Under the pieces are notes generated by a model. That model did no database searches. It saw nothing but the letters and a program-made list of their open reading frames with translations, and was not told the origin of the DNA. The translations under genes and the position numbers were made by a program. This document shows, in pieces, positions 42,632 through 52,050 of a stretch of DNA of 64,000 nt. Numbering within the stretch: the stretch's first letter is position 1; each line of letters begins with the position of its first letter. Origin of the DNA: Pseudomonas entomophila L48 (lineage in GTDB: Bacteria > Pseudomonadota > Gammaproteobacteria > Pseudomonadales > Pseudomonadaceae); the NCBI RefSeq assembly GCF_000026105.1, contig NC_008027.1, positions 2,866,501 to 2,930,500 of the forward strand, in the 5' to 3' direction.

Positions 42632-43549
42632 ATGACCCGCCTCGAGTCCCCCCGCGACCCCGTTGAGTCTGGCCTTCCAGGCTTGAGCGCCTTGATCGCC
42701 CGGCACCTCCCCAGCACAGGGGACCTGGTCACCCGGCTACCGGCCCTGAGCCTGCACCGTCGCGCCTCACCCACCGAGCCGATGCCCTGCATCTACGGCC
42801 TGGGCCTGGGCGTAGTGGCGCAGGGCAGCAAGCAAGTCATGCAGCAGCGCGCCGTGCTGCATTACCAGGCGGGGCAGGGCATGTTGACCAGCATCGACCA
42901 GCCCGTGGTGTCCCAAGTCGCGCTGGCGTCACCTGCCAAGCCCTTCCTGGGGCTGATGCTGACCCTCGACCCCAGCCAGGTCATGCGCACGGTTGAAGAC
43001 CTGCAACTGCCAGCGCCTCCTAAGGCCGGCACTCACCAGGCCATTGTCATCGCCGAACTCGACAGCGGCGTGGTGCGTGCGCTGGAGCGCCTGCTCGGGC
43101 TGCTGGACGAGCCTGCGTTGTTCGACCATCTCGCCCCGCTGGTACAGCAGGAGATCATCGTCAGGCTGCTGGTCGGCGAGCAGGGTGTCGCCCTGCGTCA
43201 CCTGGTTACCGCCGGCTCGCCGATGCAGCAGATCGCCAAGGTGGTCGCCTGGCTGAAGCAACACCTGGCCGAGCCGATGCGTATCGACGACCTGGCCGAG
43301 TGGGTGCATATGAGCCCCTCGACCTTCCGCCAGCATTTCCGCGAACTGACCGGCGTCAGCCCGTTGCAGTTCCACAAGCAATTGCGCTTGCAGGAGGCCC
43401 GGCAATTGATGTTCAACCAGCATCTGGACGCAGGCCAGGCGGCGGGACGGGTGGGCTACGAGAGTGCCTCGCAGTTCAGTCGCGAGTACAGCCGAGCCTT
43501 TGGCGCACCGCCGCAGCGGGATGTGCGGCGCATGCGCCAGCAAGGTTGA
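42632..43549 (+). CDS. AraC-family regulator 1
   Basis: 305 residues from the ATG at 42632, with GGAG seven bases upstream; in-frame ATGs further up lack this. N-terminal AraC_N-type domain (LSLHRRASPTEPMPCIYGLGLGVVAQG) and C-terminal double HTH (IDDLAEWVHMSPSTFRQHFRELTG; AAGRVGYESASQFSREYSRAFG). It is a paralogue of the regulator at 45951-46865. It precedes two hydrolase genes, its probable targets, with a 460-base gap between. Confidence 0.92.
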   Translation: MTRLESPRDPVESGLPGLSALIARHLPSTGDLVTRLPALSLHRRASPTEPMPCIYGLGLGVVAQGSKQVMQQRAVLHYQAGQGMLTSIDQPVVSQVALASPAKPFLGLMLTLDPSQVMRTVEDLQLPAPPKAGTHQAIVIAELDSGVVRALERLLGLLDEPALFDHLAPLVQQEIIVRLLVGEQGVALRHLVTAGSPMQQIAKVVAWLKQHLAEPMRIDDLAEWVHMSPSTFRQHFRELTGVSPLQFHKQLRLQEARQLMFNQHLDAGQAAGRVGYESASQFSREYSRAFGAPPQRDVRRMRQQG

Positions 43550-44012
43550 ATGCCCCGGTGCGCCTAATGCTGGGGCGCGATGCCTATTCGACCTGGGAGT
43601 CGGCCCTCGCCAGGCGGGGCTGGCCAGTTGGCGCGGGTGGCGCAGACACCGCATTCGAGGGTGGAGACCCTGCGTTGATGAGCGCGTGAGGGCTGCAAGG
43701 TGTTCGCCGCAACCCTTATAGCGCCTATCCGATCGAGCGCCGCCCGCGCGACGCTCAATCTCACAGGCGCTGCAGGACCATCGTAGCCCTACGTAATAGG
43801 CAATGTGTCGAGGGCGTTGGCGTAAGTCTTTCAGCATATTGATGGCACTAGAATTATTGTTGTACGCGGTCTGGCGGGGACGGTTGCTGGTCCTTGTTAG
43901 TTTCAACTCTCCTTGAAACGTGCAAGCAAGGAGTTGGATTAGGCAAAAATCCCCGCCACCACATTCCTATACTGGCCTCCAACGAACGGCAAACCCTCGT
44001 GGAGGCAACACC
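43550..44012. promoter_or_regulatory. Long gap upstream of the hydrolase pair, with a candidate operator
   Basis: 43731-43765 contains gatcgagcgccgcccgcgcg, also found at 426-445, so it is part of a dispersed repeat but without REP arms. GTTTCAA (43900-43906), six bases, TTGAAAC (43913-43919) is a perfect dyad ~95 bases before the first hydrolase and may be an operator. The rest shows nothing. Confidence 0.4.
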
Positions 44013-44912
44013 ATGCAAGACGTCCAGTTCAACAACCGCAACATCGTGATGGCCGGCCACCTTTACCTGCCGAGCGCATTCGATGAAAGCCAGCAGTACC
44101 CTGCGATCGTTACCGTCCACCCAGGTGGTGGCGTCAAGGAGCAGACCGCCGGCACCTACGCCCGGCTGCTGGCTGAACAGGGCTTCGTCACCTTGGCCTT
44201 CGATGCCTCCTACCAGGGCGCCAGCGGCGGCGAACCGCACTTCCTCGATGAGCCGATGAACCGCGTGGCCGATGTGTACAGCGCCGTCGACTACCTGACC
44301 ACCCTCGGTTTCGTCGACGCCCAGCGCATCGGTGTGCTGGGGATCTGCGCCGGTGGCGGTTTCGCGGCCAAGGCGGCTTCGGTCGACCGCCGCATCAAGG
44401 CGCTGGCCACCGCCAGCGCGGTCAACGTCGGCACCGCCACCCGCCAAGGCTGGGAGGGCAAGGGCTCGATCAACGACCTGCTGCCGGTGCTCGACGCCCT
44501 GGCCGGCCAGCGCACGGCCGAAGCGGCCGGTGCCGCGCCGGTCTACGCGCCTTATGTGCCGCAACTGGGCGACACCAGCGCGCCGCGTGATCTGCAGGAA
44601 GCCGCCGACTACTACCTGACGCCCCGCGCCCAGCACCCCAACGCGCAGAACAAGATGCTGATGAACGGCCTGGGCGCCTGGGTCGCCTTCGATGCCTTCG
44701 ACCTGGTCGAGCAGTTGTTGACCCAGCCCACGCTGGTCATCGCCGGCAGCGAGGCCGGTTCGCTGTGGCACAGCCAGGAGCTGCACGCCAAGGCGCAGGG
44801 CAAGAAAGAGCTGGTGGTGCTGGACGGCCTGGCGCACATGGACCTGTACGACGGCCCTGGGGTCAGTACGGCCATGGAACACCTTGTGCCGTTCTTCCAG
44901 GCCAACCTCTGA
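44013..44912 (+). CDS. Alpha/beta hydrolase 1 (YcjY/dienelactone-hydrolase-like)
   Basis: 299 residues from the ATG at 44013 (GGAGG upstream). The nucleophile elbow is GVLGICAGGG, with Cys112 in place of the usual Ser, as in dienelactone hydrolase and E. coli YcjY. Catalytic His likely in LAHMDLYDG near 277 and Asp ahead of it. HPGGG supplies the oxyanion loop. Clearly paralogous to the next gene, with which it shares FDASYQGASGGEP. Substrate unknown; possibly an ester or lactone sensed by the flanking AraC regulators. Confidence 0.88.
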   Translation: MQDVQFNNRNIVMAGHLYLPSAFDESQQYPAIVTVHPGGGVKEQTAGTYARLLAEQGFVTLAFDASYQGASGGEPHFLDEPMNRVADVYSAVDYLTTLGFVDAQRIGVLGICAGGGFAAKAASVDRRIKALATASAVNVGTATRQGWEGKGSINDLLPVLDALAGQRTAEAAGAAPVYAPYVPQLGDTSAPRDLQEAADYYLTPRAQHPNAQNKMLMNGLGAWVAFDAFDLVEQLLTQPTLVIAGSEAGSLWHSQELHAKAQGKKELVVLDGLAHMDLYDGPGVSTAMEHLVPFFQANL

Positions 44913-44955
44913 TCACTCGCTACGCCCTGTGCATACGATCTATCTGGAGAAACCC

Positions 44956-45894
44956 ATGAGCGATATCACCATCAAGCACGTCCGCTACCAGAACCTGGGC
45001 TGGGAGACCGCTGCAGACCTGTACCTGCCGCCAGGCTTCGACCCTGCCAAACAGTACCCGGCCATCGTCAGCACTCATCCGATCGGCAGCTGCAAGGAGC
45101 AGACCTCGGGCAATGTCTACGGCGCAGGCCTGGCCAGGGAGGGCTTCGTGGTGATCGCCTTCGATGCCAGCTTCCAGGGCGCCAGCGGCGGTGAGCCGCG
45201 CTTCATGGAAGACCCGTCGATCCGCGTGTCCGACATCCGTTACGCCATCGACTACCTGGTGACGCTGCCCTATGTCGACCCGGCACGCATCGGCGCGATC
45301 GGCATCTGTGGCGGTGGTGCCTACACCGTGCATGCCGCCATCACCGACCACCGCATCAAGGCGCTGGTCTCGATCACCGGGGTCAACTTCGGCCGCCTGA
45401 TCCGCGAAGGCTTCAGCCATTTCCAGCCGGTTGCGGCGCTGCAGGCCATGGCCGCCCAGCGCATCGCCGAAGCCCAGGGCGGCGCGCGCAACGTGATCAA
45501 CTACCTGCCGAACTCGGTCGAGGAGGGGCGCCAGGCGGGCATCACCGATATCGACGTGCTCGAAGCGACCGACTACTACAAGACGCCGCGCGGGCAGCAG
45601 CCCAACGGTGCCACCAGCGGCCTGTTCTCGTTCAACAGCGCGGCGTTCGGCTGGGATGCCTTCCTCAACGCCGAATCGCTGCTGACCCAGCCGCTGCTGG
45701 TGGTCATCGGCGACAAGCCAGGCGCTTTCGGCGCGTACCGCGATGGCTGGGAAATCTATGGCCGGGCGGCCTCCACCGACAAGCAGATCTACGTGGCCGA
45801 AGGCTGGTCGCACTACGACCTGTACGACAAGCCCGAACCCGTCGCGTTGGCCATGGCGCAAGCCGTACCTTTCCTGCGCAAGCATCTGCAGTGA
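44956..45894 (+). CDS. Alpha/beta hydrolase 2 (YcjY-like)
   Basis: 312 residues from the ATG at 44956. Nucleophile elbow GAIGICGGGAY with Cys118, almost the E. coli YcjY text; catalytic His in GWSHYDLYD near 290. FDASFQGASGGEP matches hydrolase 1, showing tandem duplication, but an insert around residues 170-200 differs. 43 bases follow hydrolase 1. Membership in a shared operon is likely. Confidence 0.88.
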   Translation: MSDITIKHVRYQNLGWETAADLYLPPGFDPAKQYPAIVSTHPIGSCKEQTSGNVYGAGLAREGFVVIAFDASFQGASGGEPRFMEDPSIRVSDIRYAIDYLVTLPYVDPARIGAIGICGGGAYTVHAAITDHRIKALVSITGVNFGRLIREGFSHFQPVAALQAMAAQRIAEAQGGARNVINYLPNSVEEGRQAGITDIDVLEATDYYKTPRGQQPNGATSGLFSFNSAAFGWDAFLNAESLLTQPLLVVIGDKPGAFGAYRDGWEIYGRAASTDKQIYVAEGWSHYDLYDKPEPVALAMAQAVPFLRKHLQ

Positions 45895-45950
45895 TCCCCT
45901 CGGCTGACCAGCGCTCCCTGCGCTGGTTCGCCCGTCTAGCGAGTTAGCCC

Positions 45951-46865
45951 ATGAACGCGCCTTTCGAACCGTTGCGGCCGTCTTTTGCCGACAGCCGCGC
46001 ACTGGCCCAGGCCATCGCCCGCATCGCGCCCTCGGACGGCGACTACGAGACGGCCATACCCGGCCTGACCCTGCACCGCCGCCGCGCCGTCACCCAACCC
46101 ATGCACTGCATCTACGGCCTGGGGTTGGGGATCACCGCCCAGGGTCAGAAACAGGTCGTGCTTGGCGAGCAGGTCCTGCGTTTCGGGCCGGGCCAGTCAT
46201 TGCTGAGCGCCGTCGACCTGCCCGTGGTGTCCACGGTGGTGGAGGGCAGCCATACCGAGCCGTTTCTTGGCTTGATGCTGCACCTGGCGCCCCAGGAGAT
46301 CCTGCACCTGGCCACCGAACTGCGCCTGCCATCGCCCACCCGCGACTGCGGCTTCTGCTCGCTGGCCGTGGAGCCCGTGACCGAGGGGTTGCTGGATGCC
46401 GTGCTGCGCCTGGTGCAGTTGCTGCCCGACCCGGTGCTGCTGCCGTACCTGGCCCCGCTGATCCAGCGCGAGATCGCCTACCGCCTGCTGACCGGGCCCC
46501 ATGGCGCGCAGCTGCGCCACCTGACCAACCAGGGCGCGCCCAGCCAGCAGATCGCCGGCGCCATCAACTGGCTCAAGCGCCACTTTGCCGAGCCGCTGAA
46601 CATCGAGCAGCTGGCCGCCAGTTGCCACATGAGCCCTTCGACCTTCCGCCAGCACTTTCGCACGATCACAGGCTCCAGCCCGCTGCAGTACCAGAAGCAA
46701 CTGCGTCTGCAGGAAGCCCGCCAGCTGATGCTCACGCAGAACCTCGATGCCAGCGTGACCGCCGCGCGGGTCGGCTACGAAAGCGCCTCGCAGTTCAGCC
46801 GTGAATACGCCCGGCTGTTTGGCGAGCCACCCCAGCGGGATATCCGCCGCCTGCGCCTGAACTGA
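45951..46865 (+). CDS. AraC-family regulator 2
   Basis: 304 residues; same architecture as regulator 1, and long identical blocks in the HTH part (MSPSTFRQHFR, ARQLM, VGYESASQFSREYARLFGEPPQRD). The N-terminal sensing domain is more divergent, so the two may respond to different ligands or form a heterodimer. Located after the hydrolase pair on the same strand. Beyond its stop is a minus-strand export-gene remnant. Confidence 0.92.
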   Translation: MNAPFEPLRPSFADSRALAQAIARIAPSDGDYETAIPGLTLHRRRAVTQPMHCIYGLGLGITAQGQKQVVLGEQVLRFGPGQSLLSAVDLPVVSTVVEGSHTEPFLGLMLHLAPQEILHLATELRLPSPTRDCGFCSLAVEPVTEGLLDAVLRLVQLLPDPVLLPYLAPLIQREIAYRLLTGPHGAQLRHLTNQGAPSQQIAGAINWLKRHFAEPLNIEQLAASCHMSPSTFRQHFRTITGSSPLQYQKQLRLQEARQLMLTQNLDASVTAARVGYESASQFSREYARLFGEPPQRDIRRLRLN

Positions 46866-46998
46866 ACCACCGCCTTTGTCACCGGCTGGCACGCACACGC
46901 CGGCCCCGTCTGGAAAGCACCATGCATTCGAACTACCCCGAACTGGCCTTGGCCGACTGAGCGACGCGGTGTGCCTCGCAAGGTGCTGCGTGTCGGCG

Positions 46999-47754
46999 TC
47001 AGCCGCCTTTGCGGTCCTCTTCCGTGACGACCCGAGTATCGATGCTCACCACCACCGACATCCCCGGGCGCAGGCGCTGGGCCTGGGGTTGGTCGGGGTC
47101 GACGCTGACGCGCACGGGGATGCGCTGGGCAATCTTGACGAAGTTGCCGGTGGCGTTGTCGGCCTGCAACAGCGCGAATTCGGAGCCGGTGGCGGGTGAA
47201 ATGCGCTGCACGTGCCCGTGCAGCTTCAGGTGGTCGAGCGCATCGACGGTGAAGGTCACCGGTTGGCCGATACGCACCTTGTCCATCTGGGTTTCCTTCA
47301 TGTTGGCGATCACCCACACGGTATCGGGCACCAGTGCCATCAGCTGCGCGCCGGAATTGACGTAAGCCCCCAGGCGCACGCCGATCTGCCCCAGCTGGCC
47401 ATCACGCGGGGCGGTGACCCGGGTGTTGTCCAGGTCGATGCGGGCCAGCTCCAGTGTCGCCTTGGCGTTCTCCACCGAGGCCTCTAGCGAGTCGCGGTTG
47501 ACGATCACCGTCTGCAGGTCCTGGCGGGCGATTTCCAGGGCGGCCTTGGCCTGGGCGAGGGCAGCCGTGGCACGGCTGTTGGCGGCGCGGGTGATGTCCA
47601 GGTCGCTGCGCGACACCGAGCCATCGCGAATCAAGGCTTCGTTGCGCTGTAAGTCGGCGCGGCTTTTTTGTGCCTGGGATTCGTTGTCGGCGATCGCCGC
47701 CCGTTGCTGGCTGTGGTGGTCGGACGACAGAATCTTCATGTTGAGTCGATGCAT
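46999..47754 (-). pseudogene. 5'-truncated EmrA/HlyD-type membrane fusion protein
   Basis: 251 codons covering the second half of an EmrA-like periplasmic adaptor: coiled coil (SRADLQRNEALIRDGSVSRSDL), lipoyl half ITRV..APRDGQLGQIGVRLGAYV and the C-terminal beta barrel up to RPGMSVVVSIDTRVV. The inner-membrane helix and first lipoyl half (~130 residues) are missing. Homology ends near 47700, where the foreign island starts. The usual EmrB pump gene is also absent. It could not export anything as it stands. Confidence 0.8.
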
Positions 47755-48102
47755 GCAGACGGCATGCGTCAGGAGTTTATACCAGCACCATATCCGTTTG
47801 GATAAATCGGTTTGGGACTGGATTAACGCTCATCTCTGATGAACATCAGACGTTAAAGGGGCGCTCAGTAAAGAACGCCCCTGATTTGGGCCTCATTATG
47901 AGGCTTTGAGGTGTCTACGAAACCAGGGGCTATTCACTTGCCAGGTGAACAAAGGGTTCGCAGGCGAAGATGGCCGTGAGCTATCATCCCAACCCTCGTA
48001 TCAGGCTCACCGGAAGTTCGCCTTCCCGCTCAGACCCAAGATCGATCATTCAATCTTCGGCAGATGAACGCCTGGTAGCCGCCAGCCTGCTTGGAGACAC
48101 GG
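47755..48102. other. Island left flank without a gene
   Basis: AT-richer sequence of foreign look between the cut EmrA gene and the large NTPase. It contains a dyad tctgatgaacatcaga (47835-47850) and the hairpin listed separately; no integrase, tRNA or repeat end was seen. The NTPase promoter is presumably in the last 150 bases, but no clear -35/-10 pair stands out. Confidence 0.5.
47857..47882. terminator. Hairpin near the island's left end
   Basis: AGGGGCG (47857-47863) and CGCCCCT (47876-47882) with a 12-base loop, followed by gatttggg. Could end transcripts entering or leaving the island; the T run is poor. Confidence 0.45.
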
Positions 48103-51100
48103 ATGTTCATTCGCTTGCGCGCCTTCTATAACCGGGCATTAGATGCCTCTAACGCCTGGACTAATAAGAACCGCAGCAAGCTAGCTGCTTTGAAGCGGTA
48201 CCCACGTGCGGCCGTCAGCGCCTATCAGGCCGCACGTGCGTTCTTGGCCGCGCCCTCTCATGAGAATCTGTTCCAGCCGCTAACCCCAGTGCTCATCGAG
48301 CCTGGGAAGATCCAGCGGTATGAGCGTGAGTTATTGAATGGGCTGAGGAACGATCAAGTCAGGAACATCGCGATCACGGGGGAATACGGGGCAGGGAAGA
48401 GCAGCGTGCTTCGAACCTTCGTCCATCGCCACCCCGAGTTCGTCTACGCGTTTGTTTCGCTAGCCACATTCGGCAAAGACACCGAGATCTCTGGGGCCTA
48501 TGAGCTTGTTACCGATACCGACGTGGCCTCGGAATCTCCGCGCTCATCCGAGCCTTCTGCAAAGACAGGGCAGGAATCCAAAGCCGAGGAAAATAAGGCT
48601 GAATCCGATCTCGTTGCCAGGATCGAGGAGACGATCGTCCAGCAGCTCCTGTACGCCGTCCCTGCAAAGACACTTCCCAAGACCCGCCTTAAGAGAATCG
48701 ACCAAGCCTCGGGCCTGAATATATGGTGGAAAACGCTCTGCTATGGCCTCCTCATTTTGGCGGCGCTGAGACTGTACGTTCCTGTGGCAGATAAGCTGCC
48801 CAAGATTGAACCGGCCTGGCTCCTGGAATGGCTGCTGTGGATCCCGAGCCCGCTCGCCGTCGGAATCGCCGCGTTAGGGTGCATACACCTGCTACACACG
48901 TGCCTGCGTCTGAGTTCGCTGTTCAGTATTGATGGTTTGACCCTCAAAGGAGGCAAGCTGGAGACCACCCACCATGGCTCCGTCCTGCACAAAAATATCG
49001 ATGAGATCATTTACTGCTTTGAGCGAAGCAGCATTGACGTGGTGATCATTGAGGATCTCGACCGATTCGGCATTCATGACGTGTTCACCCGATTGCGGGA
49101 AATCAATTTCATCATCAAGCAATCACCTCAGGTGAAACGACCTGTCTATTTCGTCTACGCGCTGCGCGATGAAATGTTCGTCGTCGGCGAGAAAACCAAA
49201 TTTTTTGACCTCATCGTCCCTGTGATCCCCGTCATCAACTCGGAAAACTCCCAGGAAAAGATGATGGAGCTTCTGAACCTTCGAACCTTCAAATCGAAAC
49301 CCTTGGGCGAACACCTCGACCGTCGACTGGTGGAGACGGTCTGCTACTACATCGATGACCTCCGGCTGGTGAAAAATATCGTCAATGAATTCGATATGTT
49401 TTCAAATATCCTTGCCAGCGGCCTACGCCTGGAGCCAGATAAGCTGTTTGCGATTGTCGCCATCCGAAATCTCCATCCCGGCGCGTATGCCGACCTGGTC
49501 AAACGGAGGGGGGCGATCTATGGGGTCATCAAAGGCCTCGATATCTGGAAAATCCAGCAGAACAGCGCCAATGCCAAGCGACTTGATGACTTGCGGCTTG
49601 AGCGGGATGAGCGAGTCGCCGAGCTGGCCAACAATGTCACTGAGCTGAGGGCCTACGTTTGGTTCACGCTTCTTAGATTGACCGAATCCAGCATCGCGAC
49701 TCATGTCCGAGGTGGTGGTAACCGGTACACGCCACAACAGTTCGTAACCGACGAGGTATTCGACTTCCTGAAGAGTAATGCCACGATCCTCACAACGGAT
49801 GCCGTGCAGCAATATGGGCAGGCGACTAGTTACGCCTCTCGGAACGTCTCAATGACTGAGCTACTCACCGCTACATCCTATGAGCGGCGCCATGCTTTGC
49901 TTGGGCGGCGACTTAGCGCAATCGCAGATGAAATCGCTTCGGTGCAGAGGCAATCGGATCAGGTCATCAGGATGTCGTTCACGACCGCCGTCAAGAAAGG
50001 GTATGGAGAGGTAGTAAGGAGCAATCTTCCAGGCTTGGATGTCGTGAGCTATCTGATGCAGCATGGCTTTCTCGATGCCGACTACACCGACTACCTAGGT
50101 TATTTCTATCAGGGTTCTCTGACGCCTGGTGACAAAGATCTGATCCTTTCGTTGAGACGTGGCGTGCTGCCTGAAGTCTCCGCGCCTGTCGACAACCCGA
50201 GTACCGTGCTGGAGAAGCTTAAGAGCGACGAGCTCGACGAGGGTAGGGGGATCATCGTCGATTTGATCGCCTGTCTCAGCGCCCGACCAAGCTCGCTCTC
50301 GGCTGGCTCAGCAGACACACAGCTAAGCAATATACTGAGGAGCGGCCTGGACGAGCACACCGAACGAATGGCCATCGCAGTGCGCGAGCTTTTGAGTCGA
50401 ACTGACGCGGCTGGATTTATTCGCGCCGTGTACCGCCTCGAACCCAAACTGTTTAATAGCCTTTTCAACGCTAGGGACAAGGGTGACGCTGGTGGCGTTT
50501 TTGAAGGAAGCGAGGCCCGTCAGTCCCTCGTCAAAGCAATCGTCGACAACCTGCCGGAATCCGACTTCAAGACCCTGGCCGGTGATTCCTCGACGGATCT
50601 GGTGCCTACAATCGATGGGCTGGAAGATGCTTCACGGCTGATGCCAGGACTAGAGAGCAATCTGGGAGCATGGGCGTGGCTCAGGGCGTACCCAGTCCAG
50701 TTTGCCTCACTGGGCCATACGATGAGTCTCGCAGACCTCGAAAGGCTGATTGACTGGGGCTGCATCAAGATCAACCTGCCTATGCTATCGCTGATATGCG
50801 CGAAGTCAGAAGCTGGACAGGATTCTAAAGACGCCAAATCCGAACCTGCAGATGTGGGCATCGTGTCCTTGCGTAGGCTACAGGCTTTGGGCATCAATGG
50901 GCTCGGTAATTATCTGCTCTCTCACGCCGATGAGCTCGGTAGCGCATTGTTAGATCAGTCTGCTGTCCTGGATGAATCAAGCGACTCCTTGACCAGCTTA
51001 CTAGCAGAAGTGGACGCAGATCACGATCTGACAAATAGACTCTTCGATCACACGACCTGTGACCTACACACACTCACTGACGCCCCGAGATATCTTTGGG

Positions 51101-52050
51101 CAAAGGCACTTGAGAGTGATCGCTTGGTGGCCAAAGCTGACGCAGTGTGGATTTTTTTTGAGAAAGTCGTTGGGCTAGACGGCAACGTCTCGGACGAAGA
51201 AATCGGATCGGAACCCACAGCGGTATTCACCGGTTTCATCGCTCGGAATGCTTCGTCTCTCAAGGGCACGCTGTGGCAGTCAACGAGCGCAGACTGGTCG
51301 CTGCAACAGTATCTTCTGAGCTCCACCGGTATCAGTAATGACGTGCTTCAGGTATTGCTCGATGGCGTCGTGCTTCAAGACTTAGCAATGATAAAAACAG
51401 CGCTACCTGAGGGTCGCTGGGGCATGCTGGTAGCCTCATCATTTTTGCCATACAGCTCGGAAGTCAGGGAGATCGTACTGAATACTTGCCCACACCTCGA
51501 AGGCAAGTACCTGGTTGAACGCTGGGATCTAGCAAAAGCAGAGATCGATATCAGCTCGCTCCAGCTCGACACGATGCTCACGCTGAGCAAAAGCAAAGCG
51601 CTGTCACTCACACAGAAAATTCAGATGTGGTCAGGGCTTAGCCTGGAGACGATTGAAAGCAAACCGGAAGCGGTTCCAGAGCTCGGCCGTGTATCTATGC
51701 TGGCCAATCAAGCCGGCGTAAGGTTTGCTGATTCGCTGATGCCTGTGCTGAGACATCTGGTTCGCAACGCGAGCCTCACCCCAGAGCAGCGCTCTGAAAT
51801 GCTGACACAATGTCTTCCCGGGATGAAGTGGCCGGACATTGCTGCAGCTCTAGGGTTGCTCGACGATGAGGACTTCAAAACCGTGAGCGCGAAGGTCAAG
51901 AAGATCAAGGTGAGAAACACCGAGTCAAACCGGAGGTTGGTCAACGCGATGAAATCTGAAGGGTACTTGGCAACGGTGACCATTGAGGACGACGTCATCA
52001 TCGCAACCACCAGGCCCTCGTCAATGATATCGGAGAACGGATGGCTCTAG
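48103..52050 (+). CDS. Giant membrane P-loop NTPase, KAP/YobI-like
   Basis: 1315 residues from the ATG at 48103, which has GGAG six bases upstream; a TTG four codons earlier is possible. Walker A TGEYGAGKSS is at ~93-101 and Walker B VVIIEDLDRF at ~313-322, followed by an Arg/sensor strand YFVYALRDEMF. Two membrane helices (~208-226, ~242-268) are inserted between the Walker motifs, the hallmark of KAP-type NTPases. The remaining ~900 residues are helical, Leu-rich and without known motif, perhaps a recognition array. Codon use and GC are lower than in neighbours. It stands alone in an island that truncated emrA. Anti-phage defence is a reasonable guess, unproven. Confidence 0.85.
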   Translation: MFIRLRAFYNRALDASNAWTNKNRSKLAALKRYPRAAVSAYQAARAFLAAPSHENLFQPLTPVLIEPGKIQRYERELLNGLRNDQVRNIAITGEYGAGKSSVLRTFVHRHPEFVYAFVSLATFGKDTEISGAYELVTDTDVASESPRSSEPSAKTGQESKAEENKAESDLVARIEETIVQQLLYAVPAKTLPKTRLKRIDQASGLNIWWKTLCYGLLILAALRLYVPVADKLPKIEPAWLLEWLLWIPSPLAVGIAALGCIHLLHTCLRLSSLFSIDGLTLKGGKLETTHHGSVLHKNIDEIIYCFERSSIDVVIIEDLDRFGIHDVFTRLREINFIIKQSPQVKRPVYFVYALRDEMFVVGEKTKFFDLIVPVIPVINSENSQEKMMELLNLRTFKSKPLGEHLDRRLVETVCYYIDDLRLVKNIVNEFDMFSNILASGLRLEPDKLFAIVAIRNLHPGAYADLVKRRGAIYGVIKGLDIWKIQQNSANAKRLDDLRLERDERVAELANNVTELRAYVWFTLLRLTESSIATHVRGGGNRYTPQQFVTDEVFDFLKSNATILTTDAVQQYGQATSYASRNVSMTELLTATSYERRHALLGRRLSAIADEIASVQRQSDQVIRMSFTTAVKKGYGEVVRSNLPGLDVVSYLMQHGFLDADYTDYLGYFYQGSLTPGDKDLILSLRRGVLPEVSAPVDNPSTVLEKLKSDELDEGRGIIVDLIACLSARPSSLSAGSADTQLSNILRSGLDEHTERMAIAVRELLSRTDAAGFIRAVYRLEPKLFNSLFNARDKGDAGGVFEGSEARQSLVKAIVDNLPESDFKTLAGDSSTDLVPTIDGLEDASRLMPGLESNLGAWAWLRAYPVQFASLGHTMSLADLERLIDWGCIKINLPMLSLICAKSEAGQDSKDAKSEPADVGIVSLRRLQALGINGLGNYLLSHADELGSALLDQSAVLDESSDSLTSLLAEVDADHDLTNRLFDHTTCDLHTLTDAPRYLWAKALESDRLVAKADAVWIFFEKVVGLDGNVSDEEIGSEPTAVFTGFIARNASSLKGTLWQSTSADWSLQQYLLSSTGISNDVLQVLLDGVVLQDLAMIKTALPEGRWGMLVASSFLPYSSEVREIVLNTCPHLEGKYLVERWDLAKAEIDISSLQLDTMLTLSKSKALSLTQKIQMWSGLSLETIESKPEAVPELGRVSMLANQAGVRFADSLMPVLRHLVRNASLTPEQRSEMLTQCLPGMKWPDIAAALGLLDDEDFKTVSAKVKKIKVRNTESNRRLVNAMKSEGYLATVTIEDDVIIATTRPSSMISENGWL

